Shown here: positions 6,767 through 13,199 of the stretch, one piece after another
How positions within the stretch are numbered: the first letter of the stretch is position 1
How the letters are laid out: each line of letters opens with the position of its first letter
IMG/VR virus record: IMGVR_UViG_3300035698_017387
Coordinates: 1 to 38,738 of that record
Origin: a virus
DNA length: 38,738 nucleotides
Direction: 5' to 3' (one strand)
Translations under genes and position numbers: made by a program
Notes under the pieces: generated by a model
Database searches by the model: none
Told to the model about the DNA's origin: nothing
What the model saw: the letters and a program-made list of their open reading frames with translations, nothing else

Positions 6767-6791
6767 GTCTGATACTTACGGTTTATCAGAC
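6767..6791 (+). repeat. Intergenic hairpin element, copy 1
   Basis: GTCTGATA (6767-6774) and TATCAGAC (6784-6791) form a perfect 8-bp inverted repeat with a 9-base loop, 20 bases before the ATG of a zinc-type protein. Two more copies with 9-bp arms lie at 8855 and 10176. No T-run follows, so it is not a standard terminator; RNA processing, protein binding or attenuation are possible. Confidence 0.75.
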
Positions 6792-6811
6792 ATAGAGAAA
6801 GGAATACAAAA

Positions 6812-7132
6812 ATGCACCTATGCAGAATCTGTGGTCAACCAGGACACCTAACATATTTGGGACATCCTCCCCTACAACACTATACCTATCTCTGCAATAA
6901 ACACCGTGAGGCCTGGGATAGCTACAACAACCTAACCGAGAGATACGCCGAAATGAATGAAACCATTACCCGCTACCATATAGCAATCTATAAGGGTAAA
7001 AAGAGAACGGCCATGGCTATGCAACAAACCCTACTCGTATTGGCCAAAGAAGGCCGCGCTACCGCGCGCGGTTGGGTAATTGATCAGCGGAACAAGTATC
7101 TAGCAGCCCACGGAGTATCCCTGAACGATTAG
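6812..7132 (+). CDS. Cys/His zinc-type protein, paralog of the gene at 8903
   Basis: A 106-residue protein beginning MHLCRICGQPGHLTYLG, then YLCNKHREAWD: a CxxC...CxxH zinc site. The middle is helical and it ends in ATARGWVIDQRNKYL. It shares order and motifs with the 111-residue protein at 8903 (HLCAICGRPG, LCPKHIESWD, AVARQWVIEQRIEYL), so the two are duplicates that diverged. Both follow the same hairpin element. The gene is visibly less GC-rich than its neighbours. Function unknown; the zinc head suggests nucleic-acid or protein binding. Confidence 0.75.
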   Translation: MHLCRICGQPGHLTYLGHPPLQHYTYLCNKHREAWDSYNNLTERYAEMNETITRYHIAIYKGKKRTAMAMQQTLLVLAKEGRATARGWVIDQRNKYLAAHGVSLND

Positions 7133-7180
7133 AGGGCAGTCGTCAGGCCCAGGTCTGAGACACCAAGAGGAGATCGAAAA

Positions 7181-7852
7181 ATGACCGACAAACAACCGAT
7201 ACAAAAACGCCTACCGTTTCCCGAACCAGACGAAATCGCTTGGGCGAAGGGTATCCAGTCCCGGGTCCAAACTCTCAAACTCAAATTGCTACGAGAAACG
7301 GATCTCATCGACAAAGAGGCCATGGATAAGGCCGCCGATTATGTAGCAAGCTCGATCGGCCGCGGCCCAGGCCAAGGCGAGGCCCTGTACAAAGAGGTGA
7401 TGAGCATAAACTCCAGAGTGAGGCGGCCCAAAAGCTCGGGCCGATCGACCAAGGGCAAACTGGCGCCCTTGCCATCGCGCGACGCGGGCCGCGAATACAG
7501 GACGAATGTCTGCGATCTCTATATCTGGATGTGTGACACATTCCATCAGATACCATGCGACGATCTGTTATCCGGGGTCTGTGGTTGCCCTACTGGTACA
7601 TTCTCCTCAGCCCGGCGCAAAGCAAAACAGGCCGGCTATACTTTCGAAGCACTGCCTGGCCTATACCGGCCGCGCACAAGTGGATGGAAAGTCACAGGGC
7701 GACCAGGCCGCACGACGAAAGAGTCCGATATCACAGAGCAAGAGCTCGAAGAATTGCGGCAAAAGGCCGCCAGATCCGACGCCCTCAAGGAGGATCTGGA
7801 GACGATCCGCGAGTTTGTCGCCGAAGCACGGGCCAAATACTCGGACCTATAA
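7181..7852 (+). CDS. Hypothetical early protein
   Basis: A 223-residue protein preceded by the operon's Shine-Dalgarno cassette AGAGGAGATCGAAAA. The N-terminal third is helical and charged; the middle has four cysteines (about residues 111-131, within VCDLYIWMCDTF and GVCGCPTG) followed by a basic, HTH-like stretch (FSSARRKAKQAGYTFEAL); the C-terminus is a coiled coil (ITEQELEELRQKAARSDALK). This suggests a DNA-binding protein that dimerises through the coiled coil. No family recognised. Confidence 0.65.
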   Translation: MTDKQPIQKRLPFPEPDEIAWAKGIQSRVQTLKLKLLRETDLIDKEAMDKAADYVASSIGRGPGQGEALYKEVMSINSRVRRPKSSGRSTKGKLAPLPSRDAGREYRTNVCDLYIWMCDTFHQIPCDDLLSGVCGCPTGTFSSARRKAKQAGYTFEALPGLYRPRTSGWKVTGRPGRTTKESDITEQELEELRQKAARSDALKEDLETIREFVAEARAKYSDL

Positions 7853-7860
7853 CGACCCAG

Positions 7861-7884
7861 GTCCAACAGACACCAAGAGGAGCG
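7861..7884 (+). promoter_or_regulatory. Orphan Shine-Dalgarno cassette with no start codon
   Basis: The gap after 7852 contains CACCAAGAGGAGCGTAAA, as found before the gene at 8477 (where it leads straight to ATG), but no ATG, GTG or TTG follows at usable distance. The next ATG, about 30 bases on, opens only 14 codons. It looks like the leftover of a deleted gene or a copied linker. Confidence 0.45.
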
Positions 7885-7943
7885 TAAATCGCGGCCGCGA
7901 CCGGCGGCCGAATGGAACAGAAAAGGCGTAATCCTGTTGTAAA

Positions 7944-7981
7944 AAGTTACTTGTGACAAGCTATGTTGTGCTAAGTAACTT
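7944..7981. promoter_or_regulatory. Inverted repeat upstream of the 8025 gene, possible operator
   Basis: AAGTTACTT (7944-7952) and AAGTAACTT (7973-7981) are perfect 9-base inverted arms separated by 20 bases, in an AT-richer patch between two early genes. Spacing of about 29 bases between arm starts (near three helical turns) would suit a dimeric DNA-binding protein. I found no convincing promoter pair here. Confidence 0.5.
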
Positions 7982-8024
7982 GACCATAACGGTCTTATTC
8001 GAGCTACCAGAGGAGGTTAGCGCA

Positions 8025-8249
8025 ATGCCAAAGAATCTTGAACGTATCACACACGCCCTTGACGAAATCTCAGCCGAATGGCTCGGCGACAATCATCCCG
8101 TATTGTACGAAGCCATAGAGGCCGAGGTCGGTCGAGGCGCCCAACCGACGGCCGTCCGCCGTCACGTCATGGACCAAACCGATCGGCTCGAGCTTGCCCG
8201 CCGTTGCGAGCAGGCCGCCCGGCACCTATCCGCCGGCCTGGCCGCCTGA
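8025..8249 (+). CDS. Small hypothetical protein
   Basis: A 74-residue protein. The frame is open upstream, but GAGGAGG just before the ATG at 8025 sets the start. It is helical with a charged middle (VLYEAIEAEVGRGAQPTAVRR) and an Arg/Leu-rich end (LELARRCEQAARHLSAGL). No motif recognised. Confidence 0.6.
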   Translation: MPKNLERITHALDEISAEWLGDNHPVLYEAIEAEVGRGAQPTAVRRHVMDQTDRLELARRCEQAARHLSAGLAA

Positions 8250-8279
8250 GCCGGCGAGACTGAAAGAGGAGCGTTAACC

Positions 8280-8447
8280 ATGACCTTGACCCGTCGGAAA
8301 CTCGCCCTTATTGTAACCCTGGCCCTGGTTATACTTGCCCTGGCCTTGCTCGCTTGCAATGGATCCCACCTGGCCGGCGCCTGTTATTCCACCTATCCAG
8401 GTTGCGAGGCCACCGCGACCTTTATCGCAACCGCGGCCGCGCCTTGA
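8280..8447 (+). CDS. Small lipoprotein (55 residues)
   Basis: A short gene with AGAGGAG nine bases before its ATG. The product starts MTLTRRKLAL, continues with a hydrophobic run and reaches a lipobox LALLAC with Cys26 as the lipidation site. The mature part is only 30 residues, with two further cysteines (C36, C42) and an Ala/Thr-rich end. It would be exported and lipid-anchored. Small early lipoproteins in temperate phages can block superinfection; a spanin-type role with the anchored coiled-coil protein at 6346 is another option. Neither is shown. Confidence 0.7.
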   Translation: MTLTRRKLALIVTLALVILALALLACNGSHLAGACYSTYPGCEATATFIATAAAP

Positions 8448-8476
8448 GTCCAAGTCCACCAAGAGGAGCGTAAACC

Positions 8477-8860
8477 ATGAAAACCGGCATAGGAAACAAG
8501 TCGATCGCGTTTACTTGTCCACATTGCGCCGAGCCCGTCGCCCTGTTCACTGAATTGTTGGCCATCTATAACGCCGACAACTATCCCGAGCCCTGGCCGA
8601 CGCCCAAGCCGGCGCCTGAGACCAAGACCAGGCCGGCGACCAGCAGCAGGGCGATCCGGCTCGAGCTCAGCAAAGCCCAAGGCGTGATCGATCCTGGTAA
8701 AAGTGTAACCCTCAACCTGGTCGACGTCTTTAGTCTCAAGACCCTTGAGCAAAGGGCCGGCGAAGTCCTTAGCGTAATCACAACCCGCGACCAAGAAGGG
8801 CGCAAAACGACCGCCGAGGTCCAGGTCGACAGCCTGGGCGTTTTCGTCGTCGAGGTCTGA
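8477..8860 (+). CDS. Hypothetical protein with N-terminal CxxC
   Basis: A 127-residue protein after AAGAGGAGCGTAAACC. It has one CPHC near residue 14, a Pro/Thr-rich linker (about residues 37-58) and a C-terminal beta-rich domain (VTLNLVDVFSLKTLEQRAGE, ending VDSLGVFVVEV). The stop codon lies inside the left arm of the second hairpin element. Function unknown. Confidence 0.6.
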   Translation: MKTGIGNKSIAFTCPHCAEPVALFTELLAIYNADNYPEPWPTPKPAPETKTRPATSSRAIRLELSKAQGVIDPGKSVTLNLVDVFSLKTLEQRAGEVLSVITTRDQEGRKTTAEVQVDSLGVFVVEV

Positions 8861-8879
8861 TAATTAGAGTTTATCAGAC
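8855..8879 (+). repeat. Intergenic hairpin element, copy 2
   Basis: GTCTGATAA (8855-8863) and TTATCAGAC (8871-8879) make a perfect 9-bp inverted repeat with a 7-base loop. The left arm contains the upstream stop codon. The following ACATAGAGAAA also matches copy 1. It precedes the second copy of the zinc-type paralog. Confidence 0.8.
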
Positions 8880-8902
8880 ATAGAGAAAAAGGAGATCGAA
8901 AA

Positions 8903-9238
8903 ATGAGTCAACACCTTTGCGCTATCTGTGGACGGCCTGGCGTTATTATAGGATTGAGCGCCGCCCCGTTCCGGCACTTTGTACCCCTATGCCCCAAACA
9001 CATCGAATCATGGGACGATCATATTATGGCCGTCGACGCCTGGCACGATCTAGAGAATTTCAGGATCGAACAGGCCGTTTATATTGCCGCCGGAAAAATA
9101 GAAAAGGCCCTAGCTTGCCGGTCGCTCATACTGGAAAAAAGCCAAAAAGCCCGCGCCGTCGCCCGCCAATGGGTTATTGAGCAAAGGATCGAATATCTAA
9201 AACACTTGGCGACCCAGGTCGAGGAGATCGCGAAATGA
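8903..9238 (+). CDS. Cys/His zinc-type protein, paralog of the gene at 6812
   Basis: A 111-residue protein starting MSQHLCAICGRPG, then LCPKHIESWD: the same CxxC...CxxH head as the protein at 6812, with a matching C-terminal helix (ARQWVIEQRIEYL). Strong Shine-Dalgarno AAAGGAGATCGAAAA. Its stop overlaps the next ATG (ATGA), so the genes are coupled. This copy has higher GC and looks more settled in the genome than the 6812 copy. Function unknown. Confidence 0.75.
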   Translation: MSQHLCAICGRPGVIIGLSAAPFRHFVPLCPKHIESWDDHIMAVDAWHDLENFRIEQAVYIAAGKIEKALACRSLILEKSQKARAVARQWVIEQRIEYLKHLATQVEEIAK

Positions 9239-9631
9239 CAGACAAGGAAAAAAAACCTGATCTCAGGCCTCGCGTTTATCAATTGGTTGGTCGAGAATGG
9301 CGTTATTGACGACGGCCCTATAACCCGCGTTGTGATCGACTCACCGTTTGACGGGCCGATCGACGTCAAAGTCCACACCTTGGCCGACTCGGGCCTTATA
9401 GACAAAACCGCACCCCAAGAGCTCAAAGACGCAAAGGTCGACATAGTCGCCAAACCACACACGATCCCGACACATACGATCCCGATCGGAATCTATGACA
9501 CCAAGACCGGCGAGCTTTTGGACATGGGCGAGATCGAGGTCCCGGACGTCTACGATAATAAGACCGGCGAACTTGTGAGCAAGGGCCGAGCCTGGGTAAG
9601 GTCTGAGAGAGACCAAGAGGAGATCGAATAA
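9235..9631 (+). CDS. Hypothetical protein split by a frameshift at an A8 run
   Basis: The natural start is the ATG at 9235, overlapping the previous stop and following GAGGAGATCGCGAA. Read straight it gives only 24 residues. A run of eight A (9248-9255) lies early on: with one A fewer, the frame joins MTDKEK to NLISGLAFINWLVENG and continues to 9631 as a sensible 131-residue protein with repeated KTGEL motifs (IYDTKTGELLD, VYDNKTGELVS). The downstream frame has no ATG and no Shine-Dalgarno at its first TTG (9287). Either a homopolymer sequencing error, transcriptional slippage or a real mutation. Confidence 0.6.
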
Positions 9632-9882
9632 TGAAAGACCCGATCGCCGAATTGCTCGACGTTATCATCGAACAAAACGAAACCGTATCCGCTTGTATAG
9701 AGCTCTTGGCCATCGGTCACAAATTGGCGCCAGAAACGGCCCGCCAAGCCAGAGCCCACCAAAGCCGGTCAAATGCCAAACTGATCCGGCTCAAAGCCTC
9801 GAGGGCCCAGGTTTGGGAAACCATGCCCCAAACAACCGCAACTATCTTACCAGACTCGCCGAGCGGGCCCGAGGTCCGATAA
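9631..9882 (+). CDS. Small hypothetical protein
   Basis: An 83-residue protein whose ATG overlaps the previous TAA (TAATG), with GAGGAGATCGAATA ahead. It is helical and charged, with basic residues in the second half (ARAHQSRSNAKLIRLKASRA). No motif recognised. The stop again overlaps the next ATG by one base. Confidence 0.6.
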   Translation: MKDPIAELLDVIIEQNETVSACIELLAIGHKLAPETARQARAHQSRSNAKLIRLKASRAQVWETMPQTTATILPDSPSGPEVR

Positions 9883-10181
9883 TGACCATGATTGATACTC
9901 TACACGAGAGCGCGTTCGCGATTAGGCCAGTTCGCATTGTTGGCGGCTGTCTGCGAGAATACGACGCTATAACGTTCCCATGTAATCCGCGGGCCGGCGT
10001 TTCGATATATCTGCGTCGTTGCCTGGCACATCTACAGGATGATGGAAGTCATTGTCTCTTGGATATACTTGACAAGCAAGGCGACATTGTCCAAGACTAT
10101 CCGATCACCCACTCAGGTTTTGAGTATCTACGTAGATCGTTAAAGTTCAAATGGAATAGAGAGTCAGCGATACAGGTCTGA
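9882..10181 (+). CDS. Small hypothetical protein
   Basis: A 99-residue protein starting at the TAATG overlap at 9882 (a second ATG lies two codons on). It looks beta-rich, with FPCNPRAGVSIYLRRCLAHL in the middle and YPITHSGFEYLRRSLKFKW near the end. The DNA is less GC-rich than its surroundings, as for the gene at 6812. The stop lies in the left arm of the third hairpin element. Function unknown. Confidence 0.6.
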   Translation: MTMIDTLHESAFAIRPVRIVGGCLREYDAITFPCNPRAGVSIYLRRCLAHLQDDGSHCLLDILDKQGDIVQDYPITHSGFEYLRRSLKFKWNRESAIQV

Positions 10182-10200
10182 TAAACATCCATTATCAGAC
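10176..10200 (+). repeat. Intergenic hairpin element, copy 3
   Basis: GTCTGATAA (10176-10184) and TTATCAGAC (10192-10200), perfect 9-bp arms with a 7-base loop, the same arm sequence as copy 2. It again contains the upstream stop codon and precedes the gene at 10243. The following bases (ATTGCC) differ from copies 1 and 2. Confidence 0.8.
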
Positions 10201-10242
10201 ATTGCCAACCAGTAAACCAGTAAACCAAAAGGAGCTCAGCAC

Positions 10243-10857
10243 ATGACCCAAACCTGGATCGACCCAAGAATCGAGAAACGTATCCAGATTGCCCAATATG
10301 GCAGCAAATACAAGATCCAACGGATCGAATGGCAAAACGAACAAGAGGCCGGCGGCCGGCATCACATATACGTTGACGTCGTCGACCAGGCCGGCACCCG
10401 CCTGGTTGGGATCCCGGTAACCTTTTTTTGGCCCGTCGACCAGGATCAAGAAAACTGGGAAACGGCCGAGGCCATCACCGAGGCCAAGCCCGGCGACCCT
10501 GGAGGTTGCAACTTCCCAATGTATAACCCCCTGGGCGCCTATGGCGTCCGAGTCGGCAAAGAGGGCGAGTCCGACGTTATAACCGGCCTGGGCCTCGGCA
10601 CCCCTGAGGCGCCCGGCGCAAAAATACATACCTGTTTTGTCTTGTGCTTTGGGCCGCCCGAGCCTGAGCCGCCCAAGCCGCCAACACCCAAGCCGCCGAC
10701 GCCCAAGCCACCGACGCCCAAGCCGCCGACGCCCGAGCCGCCGCCCAAGCCGCCGACGCCCGAGCCCGATCCGGTTGTCGCCCGGCTGGATCAGATTATC
10801 GATCGACTGGATCAGATCATAGACCTGTTAAAGCAGAACCTCAAAAAGAAAAAGTGA
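10243..10857 (+). CDS. Beta-sandwich protein with PPTPK repeats and C-terminal helix
   Basis: A 204-residue protein in three parts. Residues about 15-140 form a beta-rich domain (RHHIYVDVVDQAGTRLVGIP, then NFPMYNPLGAYGVRV and GLGLGTPEAPGAKIHT) of a type I associate with Anaerolineae carbohydrate-active and cell-wall proteins. Then comes a linker of PPTPK/PPTPE repeats (about 145-178) and an amphipathic coiled coil (DQIIDRLDQIIDLLKQNL). No signal peptide is seen. It may bind wall glycans, perhaps as part of a lysin or virion, but its place in the early operon does not fit that well. Confidence 0.6.
   Translation: MTQTWIDPRIEKRIQIAQYGSKYKIQRIEWQNEQEAGGRHHIYVDVVDQAGTRLVGIPVTFFWPVDQDQENWETAEAITEAKPGDPGGCNFPMYNPLGAYGVRVGKEGESDVITGLGLGTPEAPGAKIHTCFVLCFGPPEPEPPKPPTPKPPTPKPPTPKPPTPEPPPKPPTPEPDPVVARLDQIIDRLDQIIDLLKQNLKKKK
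10670..10772 (+). repeat. Short tandem repeats coding for a Pro/Thr/Lys linker
   Basis: Repeats of about 15 bases (CCGCCGACGCCCAAG and variants) inside the gene at 10243 encode PPTPK units. Such linkers separate domains in wall-binding proteins; copy number is likely variable. Confidence 0.8.
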
Positions 10858-10901
10858 ACCGGCCGCCTCACCTGACAAATACCCAAAGAGGAGATTGCGA
10901 A

Positions 10902-11471
10902 ATGGAAACAACCGCCCAACCGCTCGAGCACTCAGCCCAAGAACGCACCGAGGCCCAGGCCGGCCGCCTGGCCGTCGGCAATATCCACCTATTGACGACG
11001 ATCCTCGCCGGCGATATCAAACTCGACCTTGGCAAGATCGATCGTCAAATGCCCCTCCAAACCGCTTTTTTCGACTATGACACCCTGAGAGACGCGATCG
11101 AGATCACGACCGCGGCCATAACGCAGCATGATACCATGATCGCGATCCGCCTCGACCCTTGGATCGTTTGGCGCGCCGCGCGCCTGGTCGACGGCGAGGG
11201 CCAAGAATACGAAACGATCGACCAGGGCCAAACCTGGGACAAAGTCCGCGAGCCCGAGCCCGATCCCCTGGGCGAGGCCATAGTCGCCGGCCTGGCTGAG
11301 AAAACGGCCGCGGCCGTTGACGCCTTTTTTGGCCACCGTCACGGGCCAGATCGCCAAGCCCACGACCTCACGGCCGAGGCCGTCGCCGACGGCCAGGCCC
11401 TGGGCCAAGAGATCGTTGACTGGGTTATCCAGGCCCAGGGTTGGGATAAACTACCCGAGGCCGAGGAGTAA
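10902..11471 (+). CDS. Hypothetical early protein
   Basis: A 189-residue protein; the ATG at 10902 follows AGAGGAGATTGCGAA and is preferred over an in-frame ATG at 10854. Largely helical, it has a middle segment ITTAAITQHDTMIAIRLDPW and an acidic C-terminus. No catalytic motif or known family is recognised. It precedes the structured gap and the nuclease-like gene. Confidence 0.6.
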   Translation: METTAQPLEHSAQERTEAQAGRLAVGNIHLLTTILAGDIKLDLGKIDRQMPLQTAFFDYDTLRDAIEITTAAITQHDTMIAIRLDPWIVWRAARLVDGEGQEYETIDQGQTWDKVREPEPDPLGEAIVAGLAEKTAAAVDAFFGHRHGPDRQAHDLTAEAVADGQALGQEIVDWVIQAQGWDKLPEAEE

Positions 11472-11601
11472 AAGCCTATAAAAGAGACCCGGCGAGCGAA
11501 ACCGAGGGCCTGGACAGCCCCACGGCGCGCTTCTCCCGTCTCGCCGAGACGCCCGAGTCGAGGGCCGGATAGACTCGGGCCCATTTTAAGGAGATCAAAT
11601 A
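11472..11601. other. Structured intergenic region
   Basis: A 130-base gap with several perfect inverted repeats: GGGC/GCCC near 11505-11519, CGTCTC-gcc-GAGACG (11537-11551) and CCCGAGTC/GACTCGGG (11552-11559 and 11572-11579), the last followed by CCCATTTTAAGGAG. It could be an attenuator, a leaky terminator or a small structured RNA between two halves of the early operon. I could not match it to a known RNA class. Confidence 0.45.
11552..11587 (+). terminator. Possible attenuator hairpin before the nuclease gene
   Basis: An 8-bp perfect stem with a 12-base loop (arms at 11552-11559 and 11572-11579), followed within five bases by a short TTTT. The T-run is too short for an efficient intrinsic terminator, so partial read-through is expected. 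The Shine-Dalgarno of the next gene follows directly. Confidence 0.35.
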
Positions 11602-12111
11602 ATGCTCAGCCAATGGCAAAAATATTGCCAACACATAGGATACCAGGGCGAGGCCGCCGTCGCCGAGGAGCTCAGGGCCCGCGGCTTTGAGGTCCGCCAC
11701 GACGGATCAAACCATCCTCACGACCTGGTCATAAATGGATCGACGACGGTCGAGGTCAAAACGGCGCACCCATCGGCCGGCGGCCCAGGGCGCCGCAACC
11801 GTTGGCAGTTTATCTTGTTCAAGAGAAACGGCCATAGCCGGCCCATAGAGGAGGATCTCTTGATCCTCAGGTTGCAAACCCTCGCCAAGGGCGAGCTCGA
11901 GCCTCAGGTCCTGGGCCATTACGTGATCCCTGGGCGCCTGTTGCCGGCCAAACTGACAAAGATCGACATAACCGGCGAGCCGGCGGCCTACAACGGCCGG
12001 TATAGTGAGTACCTGGAGGCCTGGCCCCTAGTCGAGCCCGAGGTCACCCGAAACGATCACCAAGGTCACCAAGTCCCATTGACCCCACCGGTCGACAATG
12101 TCCCATTTTAG
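11602..12111 (+). CDS. PD-(D/E)XK nuclease-like protein
   Basis: A 169-residue protein with the core of the PD-(D/E)XK nuclease fold in its first third: an N-terminal helix with E17 (GYQGEAAVAEELRARGFEV), D41 in HPHDLVI and E51-x-K53 in TTVEVKTA. This spacing matches Holliday-junction-resolvase-like and Mrr/UPF0102-like nucleases. The C-terminal half is less conserved. It likely cleaves DNA in replication or recombination, or attacks host or foreign DNA. It has an AAGGAGATCAAATA start site and leads the replication-gene cluster. Confidence 0.75.
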   Translation: MLSQWQKYCQHIGYQGEAAVAEELRARGFEVRHDGSNHPHDLVINGSTTVEVKTAHPSAGGPGRRNRWQFILFKRNGHSRPIEEDLLILRLQTLAKGELEPQVLGHYVIPGRLLPAKLTKIDITGEPAAYNGRYSEYLEAWPLVEPEVTRNDHQGHQVPLTPPVDNVPF

Positions 12112-12122
12112 GAGCGTATCCA

Positions 12123-12443
12123 ATGAGTAAACTCGTAAGAATCGCCCAAGACCTGGACAAGAGGGCCAAGAGCGAGGGCCTCGCCTATTTTCAATTGACC
12201 GGCGGCCTGATCTTGCGTCTGCAAATCGACCGCGAGACCGGTATCCGGCGCCTACAATTGGCCCGCTCGGGATCCATGCCGTCAGAAACTGAGGTATATG
12301 TCTGTAAACGGGCCTTTAACATCTATGAGGGCCAGGTCGCCCACGTCGACGACCATGTCGTTATAGAATGGGATCCCCAGGCCTCGCCCGAGGTCGAGGT
12401 CATCACGCCGGCCCAGGTCGCCAGTCAACCGGGCCTATTATAG
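12123..12443 (+). CDS. Hypothetical protein
   Basis: A 106-residue protein of mixed helix and strand (FQLTGGLILRLQIDRETGIR), with a TAGGAGCG Shine-Dalgarno 11 bases after the nuclease-like gene. The short spacing on both sides suggests a role with the nuclease or the initiator. No motif recognised. Confidence 0.6.
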   Translation: MSKLVRIAQDLDKRAKSEGLAYFQLTGGLILRLQIDRETGIRRLQLARSGSMPSETEVYVCKRAFNIYEGQVAHVDDHVVIEWDPQASPEVEVITPAQVASQPGLL

Positions 12444-12455
12444 GAGCTCGCCGCC

Positions 12456-13199
12456 ATGACAATACGTGACACCAAGTATACCCGGCCGTTGGACCTGGCC
12501 CAGGGCGCCGAACTATGGCGCGAAACCCTCGAGACCCTCGAGACGCAAACGACCAAGGCCACGTTTGACACCTGGTTAAGAGGATCGCGAGTCGTCGCCG
12601 TCGCCGACGGCGGCCTCGTGATCCACGTTGGATCGTCCTACGCCGTCGACTGGCTCGAGCATCGCTTGAGCTCGGTTATAAACCGCGCCGTCGCCTATCA
12701 CGCCGGCCGCCCGCTGAGGGCCGGCGCCCGCTTTGTTGCCAAACTGCCCGAGGGCGTCGAGCCCGAGCCGCCCGCAGTCCAGGCCGAGGAGCTCGACCTC
12801 GGACCCGAGGAGATCGTCGCCGCCGTCCGTGAGGAGAGAGTCTCGATCTCGGACCAAGGTCACGCCCTACAATGGACCGATTTTTATATCAAAGTCAAAG
12901 TCGCTTTCAGGCGCCGCGCCCTGGCCAAACTTAAAGGCGCGCCCTTGTCCGTTTTCTGGTGTTTAGCTTTGCACGTCGACAAAAACGGGATCGCCCGTCC
13001 TGGGATCGAGGCCATTATGAGAGAAACCGATTATAGTCGCGGCGTCGTCTGTAACGCCCTGGCATTTTTGGTTGAGCTCGGCCTCGTAACCAAGACCCGA
13101 TCCCAAAGAGGCGCCGATCAGTATACGATCGCCGGATATGCCTGGTTTGGTCAAAGGCCGGCGCCCTCCCTTTGGGAAATCTCGGAGTCCGGAAAGTGA
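12456..13199 (+). CDS. Replication initiator: DnaA domain I-like module plus winged helix
   Basis: A 247-residue protein. Residues about 18-92 match the N-terminal domain of DnaA: LWRETLETLETQTTKATFDTW, then LVIHVGSSYAVDWLEHRLSS. No AAA+ ATPase domain follows; instead an acidic linker (about 95-130) leads to a winged helix (about 145-235: RPGIEAIMRETDYSRGVVCN, LVELGLVTKT, ADQYTIAGYAWFG) like those of phage and plasmid initiators. In DnaA the N-terminal domain contacts the replicative helicase, so this protein may bind the adjacent origin with its winged helix and recruit host helicase. Family assignments are from sequence patterns; the recruitment is inferred. Confidence 0.8.
   Translation: MTIRDTKYTRPLDLAQGAELWRETLETLETQTTKATFDTWLRGSRVVAVADGGLVIHVGSSYAVDWLEHRLSSVINRAVAYHAGRPLRAGARFVAKLPEGVEPEPPAVQAEELDLGPEEIVAAVREERVSISDQGHALQWTDFYIKVKVAFRRRALAKLKGAPLSVFWCLALHVDKNGIARPGIEAIMRETDYSRGVVCNALAFLVELGLVTKTRSQRGADQYTIAGYAWFGQRPAPSLWEISESGK

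Noticed and set aside
7980-8008. Possible promoter with TTGACC near 7980
   Set aside because: No acceptable -10 lies at 16-18 bases, so I list only the inverted repeat as a possible regulatory site.
9287-9631. Independent gene starting at the TTG at 9287
   Set aside because: No Shine-Dalgarno precedes the TTG, and the frame joins sensibly to the well-placed ATG at 9235 across the A8 run.
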